This document shows, piece by piece, positions 14,937 to 22,583 of a DNA stretch of 40,019 nt; position 1 is the stretch's first letter; every line of letters starts with the position of its first letter. Source of the DNA: CAZNAQ01 sp964585585 (GTDB lineage Bacteria; Patescibacteriota; Patescibacteriia; Patescibacteriales; JAGXOH01); the NCBI GenBank assembly GCA_964585585.1, contig CAZPEL010000002.1, positions 1-40,019 on the forward strand, given 5' to 3'. A program made the translations under genes and the position numbers. A model generated the notes under the pieces. It saw nothing but the letters and a program-made list of their open reading frames with translations, was not told where the DNA came from and searched no databases.

Positions 14937-15827
14937 ATGAACAAATATATCTCTATAATTATACACTCTTTTGGTTTATTGTGTTTCTTTTCCTTGGGGG
15001 TTAGCAATGTCGGGGCTTTGGGAATGATGACCCAGCCCATTGAGGTGGATAAGGTTTTGAGAGGCCAGACCCTTAAAGAGGAATTGCGGGTTTTGAACAA
15101 CAGTGACAGGAGGGGCAAGCTTGAATTGGCGGCCGTAGGAGAAGTTAAGAATTGGACGAGCTTTTTTTACCAAGGAGAGGTAGTGACCGATATAGAAATA
15201 TCTCCCCAAACAACCGAATACATTGATGTGGAAATTGTTATTCCACAAGATATCCCCAACGGGACCTATCAAGGGGAGTTAAAAGCCAAATTCACCCCTA
15301 TCAGTTCAGAAGATAAAGGCACCAGCACTTATGCCAGTGTATCCCAACAGATCAGTCGAGCAGTAAGAGTTGGCGTTACCGACCAAGAAATAATCGAGCT
15401 GGACGCGTCCCTGTCCCCGGAATCCTATATTATATTGGCCGAAAATCCCTTAAAGCTAAAGGCCAGGTATTATAATCGCGGAAACATTGTTCTTTTTCCG
15501 GATCTTCAATTAAAGATAAGCCGGGATAATAAAACGATCCACAATTCCATCTATCCTTATCCGGAAGATGAGTCTCCGGTATCTCCATTGGAGCAAAAAG
15601 AGATAATAGTGACCTATAACCCCGGAAAATTAAAGCCGGGGAAATATAAAAGCGAAGCAACCGTGTTTTTAAATGAGAAAAAAATAAAACAAGATGAATT
15701 TACTTTTGAGATCCTTCCAGAATTAAACAAAGAAGAAAGAGAGGCCTTTAAAGGTTTTTATTTTTTTGGCGGCGGATTGGCTTTGTTGCTCTTAACTACT
15801 GCGGTTATAAGAAAAAGGAATAATTAA
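14937..15827 (+). CDS. DUF916-like membrane-anchored surface protein
   Basis: This 296-aa protein has an N-terminal signal peptide (MNKYISIIIHSFGLLCFF), two beta-sandwich domains and a C-terminal anchor (GGGLALLLLTTAVIRKRNN) with a basic tail. The order TQPIEVDKVLRGQTLKEELR, a 'NNSDRRGKLEL' strand and DIPNGTYQGELKAKF resembles the DUF916/DUF3324 proteins that hold WxL-domain proteins on Gram-positive surfaces; this is a recognised pattern, not a database hit. The ATG at 14937 follows the intercistronic hairpin. The TTG-initiated longer frame at 14889 overlaps that hairpin and was rejected. Role inferred: scaffold for the Cys-rich protein or the adhesin. Confidence 0.65.
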   Translation: MNKYISIIIHSFGLLCFFSLGVSNVGALGMMTQPIEVDKVLRGQTLKEELRVLNNSDRRGKLELAAVGEVKNWTSFFYQGEVVTDIEISPQTTEYIDVEIVIPQDIPNGTYQGELKAKFTPISSEDKGTSTYASVSQQISRAVRVGVTDQEIIELDASLSPESYIILAENPLKLKARYYNRGNIVLFPDLQLKISRDNKTIHNSIYPYPEDESPVSPLEQKEIIVTYNPGKLKPGKYKSEATVFLNEKKIKQDEFTFEILPELNKEEREAFKGFYFFGGGLALLLLTTAVIRKRNN

Positions 15828-15844
15828 TTAATGCTATCAATTAT

Positions 15845-18010
15845 ATGAATGCTAAAAATATAAAAACAATTTTTTGCTTATCGGTTTTGGTTTTGGGTGC
15901 GTTCTTTATTTTCGAGTCCCGGAAAGCGGCGCCGGTTCAGGCCTCAGACAGAGCTTTGTGTACTTCTACCGCGGATGTGGTCTTAATAATGGACCGGTCC
16001 GGAAGTATGGCGGACGGTGGTCGGGAAAGCTCTTGCGAATGGCAGGAGCTGGAATGGGGTGAAAACTCCCAATATTGCCAAGTTTATACACAAACCGGAG
16101 TGGAAAAAAGTTGGTGCTTAGAAAAAAGCCACGACTCTTGCCCGGAGTCCGTTTATACTTCAGCCCGAGATAACAAAATGATCAGCGCCCAAAAGGCCGG
16201 AAACACTTTTTTGGGATTATTAAAACAAGAGGATCAATCCGGACTGGTTTATTTTTCCTATAAAGATAATGAAGAATGGTTGGCCAAATTGGAAAAACCT
16301 TTATCTTCCGATCACGGACAAACTCAGGATTATTTAAATCAGTTAGAACCTTTTGGCCCCACCAACATGGGGGACGCCATTGCCTTGGCCACTCAGGAGT
16401 TCGGTTCCAGTAGGGCTGATCCTCAATCCATAAAAGCGGCCATTCTTTTAACCGACGGGTTGGCTAATAAACCTTTTGGTAGCGGCAGTGGCGAGGACCC
16501 GCAGGATGTGGCCTATGCCATTACCAAGGCCGAGGAGGCCGGAAGTGAGGGGGTAAAGATCTTTACTATTGGTTTGGGTGATAACGGAGAGATAAACGAG
16601 GATATGCTAAAGACTATTGCTGAAAAAACCCAGGCGGAGTATTACCATGCTCCCGATCAAGAGGACCTGGAAGATATTTATCTCCAGATCTCCACCCGGC
16701 TTTGTGATTATAGCTCTGTTTCCGGGTGTAAATTCAATGACCAGAATGGAAATGGCCAAAAAGACGGCGACGAGAGTTATATAGAGGGTTGGGAGATATT
16801 TCTGGAGGGCAATGGGGTCAGCTTGTCTCAGCTTACCGATTTTCGAGGGTGTTATCGGTTTTCCGGCCTACCCGGAGGAAGTTATATTATTTCAGAGGCC
16901 AGTTCCAGTGATTGGGTTCAGACTTTTCCGGAATCGGGCCAATATGAATTGGAGCTTAAATGGGAGCAGAATATCGGATGTCATAGTTTTGGTAACCAAG
17001 AAAAGGAAAAAACCGGCTCTATACAGGTGTGCAAATACAAGGATCAGGACAGGTCCGCCTCTACTACGGACGATAGGAGTCCGTTGGTGGATATATCTTG
17101 GGAATTCACTTTACAAGGAGGATCCGCCTCCTCAACTCTGAACACGGAACCAGGGGGCCACTGTGTGGTTTTTAAAGATCTGGCCTTTGGGGGATATCTG
17201 ATACAAGAAACCCTTCCGGAATATTGGTTTTTATTGGAACCGGAGGATTCGGAGGTAGAGATAAACGTCAGTTCCACCACCCCGGAGAGGGTTGATTTTG
17301 TTAATTATTATTACAAAAAGGAGAGTGGTAATGGCGGTAATGGAGGGAATGGCGGGTCGGAACCGGTCTGCGGGAACGGCATCCTGGAATCGGGCGAGGA
17401 GTGCGATGATGGAAACACTAAAAACGGTGACGGCTGCAGCAGCGCTTGTCAAAAGGAAAAAACCGGCGGCGGCACGCCTATATGGATATTTGAGCCCGAA
17501 ACCCCGGAGGAACCGGAGCCGCCGACGCCAATAATTCCCACCACCACTCCGGAGTTAAAGGTCCGTAAGACCGTAAGCTCCAACCAGGTTCATCCGGGAG
17601 ATGAGATAACTTATGTAGTCGTTTTGACCAACGAGGGCAGCGGCAAGGCCTTGAATGTGGAGGTTAGTGACGACTTGCCTCCGGGATTTGTGTATGAGCG
17701 GGGAGACGCCCCCGAGGACTTATTGTTTTTAGAAGAGTTATTTCCGCAGGAGCAAAGGAGGATGGAGTATAAAGTGAGTATTGACGGGTCGGTTCAACCG
17801 GGGTCTTACTTTAACCAGGTTATAGTGGATTCGGACAACCACGAGACCATTAGTACCAGTACTGAAGTAAAAGTGGCGTTAAAAAAAGAGGTTAAAGGAG
17901 ATAAGCAGTTGGCTCCGGCCGGATTCAGTCCGCGGGAATTTTTACTTTTATTAATAGGGTTGATCATAGCGGCCGCCGGAACTTTAACCTTTAGGAAATT
18001 AAGTCTTTGA
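15845..18010 (+). CDS. VWA / SdrD-B-like / DUF11 adhesin with C-terminal anchor
   Basis: This is a 721-aa surface adhesin. After a signal peptide comes a VWA domain with the MIDAS motif D50-R-S-G-S54, LLTDGLANKP, and a Cys-bearing insert. One SdrD-B/Cna-B-like domain (GCKFNDQNGNGQKDGDE, then the CYRFSGLPGGSYIISE turn) and a second Cna-like segment follow. Next are a DUF4215-type Cys motif (CGNGILESGEECDDGN), a Pro-rich linker and a DUF11 repeat (LKVRKTVSSNQVHPGDEITY). The C-terminus has LAPAG, a hydrophobic span and RKLSL, resembling a sortase sorting signal although not LPxTG. The sortase gene follows directly. Likely a surface or pilus-tip-like adhesin. Confidence 0.88.
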   Translation: MNAKNIKTIFCLSVLVLGAFFIFESRKAAPVQASDRALCTSTADVVLIMDRSGSMADGGRESSCEWQELEWGENSQYCQVYTQTGVEKSWCLEKSHDSCPESVYTSARDNKMISAQKAGNTFLGLLKQEDQSGLVYFSYKDNEEWLAKLEKPLSSDHGQTQDYLNQLEPFGPTNMGDAIALATQEFGSSRADPQSIKAAILLTDGLANKPFGSGSGEDPQDVAYAITKAEEAGSEGVKIFTIGLGDNGEINEDMLKTIAEKTQAEYYHAPDQEDLEDIYLQISTRLCDYSSVSGCKFNDQNGNGQKDGDESYIEGWEIFLEGNGVSLSQLTDFRGCYRFSGLPGGSYIISEASSSDWVQTFPESGQYELELKWEQNIGCHSFGNQEKEKTGSIQVCKYKDQDRSASTTDDRSPLVDISWEFTLQGGSASSTLNTEPGGHCVVFKDLAFGGYLIQETLPEYWFLLEPEDSEVEINVSSTTPERVDFVNYYYKKESGNGGNGGNGGSEPVCGNGILESGEECDDGNTKNGDGCSSACQKEKTGGGTPIWIFEPETPEEPEPPTPIIPTTTPELKVRKTVSSNQVHPGDEITYVVVLTNEGSGKALNVEVSDDLPPGFVYERGDAPEDLLFLEELFPQEQRRMEYKVSIDGSVQPGSYFNQVIVDSDNHETISTSTEVKVALKKEVKGDKQLAPAGFSPREFLLLLIGLIIAAAGTLTFRKLSL

Positions 18011-18018
18011 TCATAAAC

Positions 18019-18657
18019 ATGGTCTATTTACTTAAAAAAAGGATCTTTGCTTTTGTTTTTCTGTTCTTCGCCGGTTCCGGCATAGCAGTTCTTTTGTATT
18101 TGCTTTTTCTGCCGGTTTATCCGTGGTTGAAGTATAAGACCCTCTATCGATCTGTTCCGGTGGCCACTTCTTCTGTGGACTGGCAAAAATTGGAGAGCGA
18201 TTATTCCATTTCTTTTAAAAAGGAAAATAAATTTTTATTCCAGGATGCAGAACATTCCAACAGGATCGTGATCCCCCGGATCGGAGTGGATGCGCCCATT
18301 ATAAGGACCACTAACCAAGCGGAGGGCTTGAACAAGGGCGCTTGGATGCTTCCTGCCGGCTCTACTCCCGGCGAGGGAGGCAATACTATAATAACGGCCC
18401 ATAGGTTCAAATATCTGCCCCCGAACAACCTAACTTTTTATTTATTGGATAAATTGCGCCCCGGAGACGAGGTGATAGTTTTATGGCAGGAGCAGGGGTT
18501 TTTATATAGGGTCAAAGAAAGAAAGATAATAAAAAAAGACGACTTTTCTATTTTAAAACCGTCTTCGACTCCGATCTTGACTTTGTTTACCTGTCATCCT
18601 CTTTTTTCCGACCAAGAGAGATTGGTGATATTGGCTTCGAAAATAAAAAAGGATTAA
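18019..18657 (+). CDS. Sortase (class D/E-like)
   Basis: Sortases are membrane transpeptidases that join surface proteins to the wall or to each other. The 212 aa include one N-terminal membrane span (about 9-34) and a beta-barrel with catalytic H128 in TAHRF, C192 in LTLFTCHP and R201. All three catalytic residues are present. ATG 18019 is preferred; a TTG at 18007 overlapping the previous stop is possible. It ends the operon and its stop overlaps that of the convergent kinase-like gene. The likely substrate is the adjacent adhesin with its LAPAG tail. Class assignment is tentative. Confidence 0.92.
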   Translation: MVYLLKKRIFAFVFLFFAGSGIAVLLYLLFLPVYPWLKYKTLYRSVPVATSSVDWQKLESDYSISFKKENKFLFQDAEHSNRIVIPRIGVDAPIIRTTNQAEGLNKGAWMLPAGSTPGEGGNTIITAHRFKYLPPNNLTFYLLDKLRPGDEVIVLWQEQGFLYRVKERKIIKKDDFSILKPSSTPILTLFTCHPLFSDQERLVILASKIKKD

Positions 18658-19421
18658 AAATTCCTATCCTTACCCACTATAAAATTCAATTTTTTATCAC
18701 AAGAGGAAACAGAGGCCTCTGTTTCAACTTCAATAGAATTATCCACCACGATCTTTTGGGTTTTGTCTGTAATAAATAAACTTTTTAAAGACAGGATACT
18801 TTGGTTTACAGTCTGTTTTTTTTGCGGGGTTTTGCGGGGGTTGATGTATAATTTAAGATTCTTATCTTTGAAATTGGTTTTGATCTTTCGGGCCAGTTTT
18901 GAGGACAAGGGAAGATTGATAATGCTTATTTCGCAAGGTTTTTGGATCTCAATGGAATATTCCTCCCCTATTTTGATCTCATTATAGTCTCCGATAACAT
19001 CCAGTTGAGATAAAAAATAATCCTGGTTTATCTTTCCCACACCCAGTTTTTCTATCCTTCTTGACAGCAAGGCATTACAGGCCTGATCCGGGGTTTTTAA
19101 ACCCAGGGCCTTGGCTATTAAATTATTCTTTTCCTCCAAGGGGATCACTCCTAATACCGGCAATTCTTTTTGCGGGTTTCTATCTCTTTCTTTGATCACG
19201 GCGTTCAAGGTTTTGTGCACCGTTTGGTCACTTCCCACCGCCACCACGGTGTTGGCCTCGTATTTGATCTCATCCTGAATAGTCTTTTCTATGTTATTTA
19301 TACCCTCTAATCTGACTATTTTACCGTTCAGCCCCAGGTCGGTGATCTTTTTTTCCATTTTGGCCAAGATCTTATTGTATTTTCTTTTGCCGGCAATGGC
19401 ATCGTATATGTAAATATACAT
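18654..19421 (-). CDS. Diacylglycerol kinase-like protein, degenerate motif
   Basis: This 255-aa protein resembles the N-terminal catalytic domain of YegS/DagK-type lipid kinases. VVAVGSDQTVHKTLNAVI corresponds to the nucleotide loop GGDGTxxxVxN, and LGVIPLEEKNNLIAKALGL to the GxIPxGTxNDxA segment. Both motifs are altered: GGDGT is GSDQT and GTxND is EEKNN. The protein is also short (the family is usually about 300 aa). It may be inactive as a kinase or have a different substrate. It lies 27 nt downstream of the bactofilin gene on the same strand, probably one operon, and converges on the sortase gene with overlapping stops. Confidence 0.65.
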   Translation of the reverse strand: MYIYIYDAIAGKRKYNKILAKMEKKITDLGLNGKIVRLEGINNIEKTIQDEIKYEANTVVAVGSDQTVHKTLNAVIKERDRNPQKELPVLGVIPLEEKNNLIAKALGLKTPDQACNALLSRRIEKLGVGKINQDYFLSQLDVIGDYNEIKIGEEYSIEIQKPCEISIINLPLSSKLARKIKTNFKDKNLKLYINPRKTPQKKQTVNQSILSLKSLFITDKTQKIVVDNSIEVETEASVSSCDKKLNFIVGKDRNF

Positions 19422-19448
19422 AAAAGGATACTTTAGAAAACTAAAAAC

Positions 19449-19883
19449 TTATTGGTTTTCGGACATTTTATTTTCCGCTTCCGCTTCCTCGTTTTTATTC
19501 CGGGATTCTTTTTTAGAGTCGCCTGATTTGGCCATTTTGAATTCACCATTGATAACAGCCCCGCTTTCCACGGTCAGGGATTCGCATTCTATATTTCCGG
19601 TTATATGGGCCGAGGCCACTATTTCCAGATGACTCAAGATTTTAATGTCTCCGGATATCTGCCCTCCTAATCTGGCTGTTTTTGCTTCAATATTAGCTAA
19701 AATTTTAGCATTATCCCCGACAAAGACATCGGCGTCGGTCTTTAAACTCCCCTCTAATTCTCCCTCTACCACGGTATTGCCTTGGCCGTGAAAGTTGCCC
19801 TTAACTTTAATAGCCGGCCCGATGATTGTTTCCACTTTTTTGGAAACAGATTTGTTTTGTGGATCCGATTGTTTGTTGAACAT
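19449..19883 (-). CDS. Bactofilin (polymer-forming cytoskeletal protein)
   Basis: Bactofilins form nucleotide-free filaments that position wall enzymes or appendages. The 144-aa protein has the right-handed beta-helix core with regularly spaced Gly/Ile/Val (IIGPAIKVKGNF, GELEGSL, VFVGDNAKILANIEA, GQISGDI, GNIECESLTVESGAVINGEF). Short polar, charged tails flank the core, as usual. It is the first gene of a - strand pair with the DAGK-like gene. Its promoter faces the tRNA-Arg promoter and shares -35 DNA with it. Confidence 0.93.
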   Translation of the reverse strand: MFNKQSDPQNKSVSKKVETIIGPAIKVKGNFHGQGNTVVEGELEGSLKTDADVFVGDNAKILANIEAKTARLGGQISGDIKILSHLEIVASAHITGNIECESLTVESGAVINGEFKMAKSGDSKKESRNKNEEAEAENKMSENQ

Positions 19884-19940
19884 ATGGCTTGGTTAAAAAT
19901 AATAATATTTATTTTGCCAAAACTGGAGCAATTTAATTTA

Positions 19941-19983
19941 ATTTTATATCGGTATTGACATTTTGTCAAAGGAAAAATATATT
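19941..19983. promoter_or_regulatory. Back-to-back promoters with a palindromic shared -35 region
   Basis: On +, TTGACA (19955-19960), 17 nt, TATATT (19978-19983) drives tRNA-Arg. On -, TTGACA (complement of 19964-19969), 17 nt, TAAAAT (complement of 19941-19946) drives bactofilin. The two -35 boxes form the palindrome TTGACATTTTGTCAA (19955-19969). Both hexamers are consensus, so only one polymerase could bind at a time unless a regulator intervenes. Confidence 0.8.
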
Positions 19984-20012
19984 TAATAAAGACGGTTTCC
20001 GCCGTTTTTAAA

Positions 20013-20085
20013 GTCCCCATAGTTTAACCGGATAAAACAAGGGCCTCCTAAGCCCTAGATCTATGTTCGAGCCATAGTGGGGACA
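20013..20085 (+). tRNA. tRNA-Arg (CCT)
   Basis: Acceptor GTCCCCA/TGGGGAC, anticodon stem AGGGC/GCCCT with loop CTCCTAA (CCT, reads AGG), T loop TTCGAGC. Discriminator A; CCA is not encoded. Its own consensus promoter is 30 bp upstream. Confidence 0.93.
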
Positions 20086-20193
20086 CATTCTCATTTTATG
20101 ATTTTATGATTTTAGATTTATGATTTGAGTTTATGTTCAAGGTGTCGTGGATTTTGATAAATAAGTAAAATCCTATTTTGACTTTTGTTTTAT

Positions 20194-20327
20194 TACGAAA
20201 GTCCAGGCTGTTGTGGACTTTCGTATCTTTCCTTATTTTGTAAACGAAAGTCCAGGGTATCCTGGACTTTCGTGGATTCAGAAAAAGCAAAATTGCCGCG
20301 AAAGTCCAGGGTATCCTGGACTTTCGT
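20194..20327. repeat. Palindrome cluster 1 (three copies)
   Basis: Copies lie at 20194-20225 (TACGAAAGTCCA ... TGGACTTTCGTA, 8-nt loop), 20244-20273 (ACGAAAGTCCAGG-GTAT-CCTGGACTTTCGT) and 20299-20326 (the same core, CG ends). Arms are 12-13 bp and perfect, and starts are 49-55 bp apart. The shared core is CGAAAGTCCA/TGGACTTTCG; flanks differ. Confidence 0.9.
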
Positions 20328-20414
20328 GATAAATTTTTAAGGGTTTGTAAAGATTTAAATTTCACAGAGTTTGAATGTGATGGATATAATTACCCTTGTC
20401 TTTGGATCCCCCCC

Positions 20415-20443
20415 TTGATTTGAACCTAAAAAGGTGTTACACT
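20415..20443 (+). promoter_or_regulatory. tRNA-Ala promoter
   Basis: TTGATT (20415-20420), a 17-nt spacer and TACACT (20438-20443) with TG at the extended -10 position. The start site would be near 20450, 60 nt before the tRNA. It lies inside the inverted-repeat element. Confidence 0.6.
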
Positions 20444-20509
20444 GCTTATATCTTGTGATTTTTTAGTTCAATTATAAATCTTAAATCCTAAAATCATAAA
20501 TGAGAATGC

Positions 20510-20583
20510 GGGCCCGTAGCTCAGCTGGTTAGAGCGCTTGCATGGCATGCAAGAGGCCACCGGTTCGAATCCGGTCGGGTCCA
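20510..20583 (+). tRNA. tRNA-Ala (GGC)
   Basis: Acceptor GGGCCCG/CGGGTCC (one G-U), anticodon stem CTTGC/GCAAG with loop ATGGCAT (GGC), T loop TTCGAAT. Discriminator A; the next bases are CAG, so CCA is not encoded. Confidence 0.96.
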
Positions 20584-20589
20584 CAGTTC

Positions 20590-20613
20590 AAACCCCGTTA
20601 AAACGGGGTTTTT
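20590..20613 (+). terminator. tRNA-Ala terminator
   Basis: Perfect stem AAACCCCGT/ACGGGGTTT with a TAAA loop and a T-rich tail, 6 nt after the tRNA. Confidence 0.88.
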
Positions 20614-21119
20614 ATTTGGTGTTAAAATAAGTATATTTAGCTAATATTAGAAAAAAAGTTAAAAAAATTTTTTAGGGTTTCACGTCAAACCCTGCTTAAA
20701 AAAAAGAGAGAGGGTGAGTTGTGAGCAAAATTTTACAAGGGTGAAAGTTTATTTTTGTTTTTAATTAAAGTCAGGGGGCGGTTTTTTGTAAAAATTAATA
20801 ATTAAGATAACATATTTTAATATCACTTTATTTGAACAAGTAAGAAGTTTATATTTTTACAGAGTGATGTTTAACATCGAACTTTGAGGATTGTTTAAAA
20901 TGTTCTGTTTTGAATGTAAAATTATAATGAAAGTCCACGGTACCGTGGACTTTGCTTTAATAAAAATATAAAAATTTAACTTTTGCTATTTCACGAAAGT
21001 CCAGGGTACCGTGGACTTTCGTGATGATAAAAATAAGTAAAAAAATACGAAAGTCCAGGGTACCGTGGACTTTCGTATTAAACAATAGGTTTGTATTGCT
21101 AATTATTGAATCCCAAAGG
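20614..21119. other. Gene-free spacer, AT-rich
   Basis: No credible ORF is seen in either direction. It contains a small hairpin (AGGGTTT 20674-20680 with AAACCCT 20687-20693) and, in its last 200 bp, palindrome cluster 2. It separates tRNA-Ala from the 3' end of the convergent surface-protein gene. Confidence 0.6.
20930..21079. repeat. Palindrome cluster 2 (three copies)
   Basis: Copies lie at 20930-20953 (perfect AAAGTCCACGG-TA-CCGTGGACTTT), 20991-21024 (TCACGAAAGTCCA ... TGGACTTTCGTGA) and 21044-21079 (AATACGAAAGTCCA ... TGGACTTTCGTATT). Copies 5 and 6 centre on GGTACC with a G-G mismatch beside it. Centres are 66 and 54 bp apart. The family is the same as cluster 1, but the central tetranucleotide changes from GTAT to GTAC. 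Confidence 0.9.
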
Positions 21120-22424
21120 TTATTTTTTTAGCATTTTCTTTATTATATCCCTATTACTCCAGGTCGCTACCAGTAAAACCGCTATAATAATGCCTCCAAA
21201 AATAAGATAACGTTTAGTGTCTTGGCTAAACCAGGCAGAAGAAGTGCTGGTCGGGGTTTGGGGGTCTTCAAGGGAGTCCTCCGGAGCCGAAGAAGTGCTT
21301 GTGGTCCCGGTTTCCGGGTTTTCGGGGGTGGTGCTAGAATTTTCTTCCCGAACAGCGTTGTTTATTTGCGGATCCAGCACAATAAATCTTATATGTGCAG
21401 AATCCGAGCTGGTTTGTCCGTTTTTTCTGGACACCAAATACAGGTTATGGGAGCCCCGGGCTAACTCCTCCGGTTCATAGTTTATTTCCGATATATTATT
21501 GTTTTTTATGGTCGGGATCAAGCTTTCTTTTAAGGATCCGTCCATATAAACATCTATTTTTTCCACTATTTGGTTTACTTCGGCCTTTACAACCAGATCT
21601 TCCAGTTTAACAGAGGATCCGTTTGCAGGCATTAATATTTGCGGGGATTTGACCTGGGTTGGGCTATTCTCTTTTGATTCCGGTTTGGACTCAGGATCTT
21701 GGGGGGAAGAGGTTTTATCTCCCTGAACAGACCTTAAATTAAAATCGATATAATTGGATCTGGAACTTCTTTGTCCGGTGGAATTTATGGCTACCGCCCA
21801 TAATTCATGTTTTCCCGGAGAAAGATCTTTAGAGGGAATAAAAACAAAACCGGCGGTTCCGGAAGGATGGGACAAAAAGCCAGTTTTCTCTAAAAGTTGG
21901 CCATCCAAATAAAGATCAACTTTGGTGTGGTTGGCGGTTAACCCTGTTATTTTTGGCCTAAAATTAGTTAAATTTTTAGATTGAGGACTTAACAGGATCG
22001 GTTCAGGAACATCGTAGGTAGGCATCTTTTGCGGAGTTTGTCCATAGACTGCCACCTCGTAGTTTGCCGGAGGAGAGAGAAGAGAAGAATTCTTGTCTTG
22101 AGAAACTACGGTGATGTTGTGTCGGCCCGGATCCAGTCGAGATCCGGACAGATAAGAGAAAGAATTGACCTTATCTCCTATTTCTTCTTTAATTTTAGCA
22201 TAATTTTTAAAATTATCGTCTATATACACCAAAATTTTGGTGTTGAGTTCGGTCAAGCCCTGGATGTGAAGTTGTTTTTCTCGGGTTATTTCCACTTCCA
22301 AAAGACGGGGTTTTTGAATTTGGGGTGAAGAGGCCTGGGTTTTATACCCCCAGGGCAAAAACCCTATTAACAAAGCCAAAACCAATAGAGATAATTTTCC
22401 TCCTAAAAATTTTTTCAATAACAT
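21120..22424 (-). CDS. Membrane-anchored surface protein with Ig-like repeats
   Basis: The start at 22424 is chosen because a GGGAGGG lies 10 nt before it, one of the few SD-like sequences in the window. It also opens a proper signal peptide (MLLKKFLGGKLSLLVLALLIG). The longer frame to 22511 lacks both. The 434-aa product has about three beta-sandwich modules with a recurring 'xVDLYLDGQLL ... LSPGKHELWAVA' pattern (also KILVYIDD...DPGRHNITVV and KIDVYMDGSL...RGSHNLYLV). A Pro/Ser/Thr-rich stalk and a C-terminal membrane span with a basic tail (KRYLIFGGIIIAVLLVATW) follow. It is likely an exposed cell-surface protein of unknown ligand. Confidence 0.75.
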   Translation of the reverse strand: MLLKKFLGGKLSLLVLALLIGFLPWGYKTQASSPQIQKPRLLEVEITREKQLHIQGLTELNTKILVYIDDNFKNYAKIKEEIGDKVNSFSYLSGSRLDPGRHNITVVSQDKNSSLLSPPANYEVAVYGQTPQKMPTYDVPEPILLSPQSKNLTNFRPKITGLTANHTKVDLYLDGQLLEKTGFLSHPSGTAGFVFIPSKDLSPGKHELWAVAINSTGQRSSRSNYIDFNLRSVQGDKTSSPQDPESKPESKENSPTQVKSPQILMPANGSSVKLEDLVVKAEVNQIVEKIDVYMDGSLKESLIPTIKNNNISEINYEPEELARGSHNLYLVSRKNGQTSSDSAHIRFIVLDPQINNAVREENSSTTPENPETGTTSTSSAPEDSLEDPQTPTSTSSAWFSQDTKRYLIFGGIIIAVLLVATWSNRDIIKKMLKK

Positions 22425-22583
22425 AGGAATTTTACCCTCCCGAAGTTTTATATTATGGATAATAAGTATTGGATACTTAGGAAAATCTGAGGAGTTTAAG
22501 ATCGAAAACAAGGTTTTACGACTTTAGTTGTTTTTTAACTTTATCCCTTGAGCCCTTTTTAGTCAATACCTTTTATATGACCT

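Larger units (their letters stand above)
20088..20506. repeat. Inverted-repeat element between tRNA-Arg and tRNA-Ala
   Basis: It begins with TTCTCATTTTATGATTTTA 3 nt after tRNA-Arg and ends with the near-complement (AAAATCATAAATGAGAA, 20490-20506) 3 nt before tRNA-Ala. A second element with the same ends lies between tRNA-Leu and tRNA-Val at 32186-32273. The interior holds three GTCC palindromes and the tRNA-Ala promoter. An overlapping - strand ORF (20096-20365) merely translates the palindromes. Confidence 0.6.

Noticed and set aside
20096..20365. ORF of 89 aa on the - strand
   Set aside because: It translates the palindrome cluster (repeated SRIPWTF-type peptides) and AT-rich arms; no domain, no start signal.
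20194..21079. CRISPR array
   Set aside because: Repeats are palindromes of unequal length with short, unequal gaps (about 18-42 bp), only three per cluster, with a tRNA in between and no cas genes.
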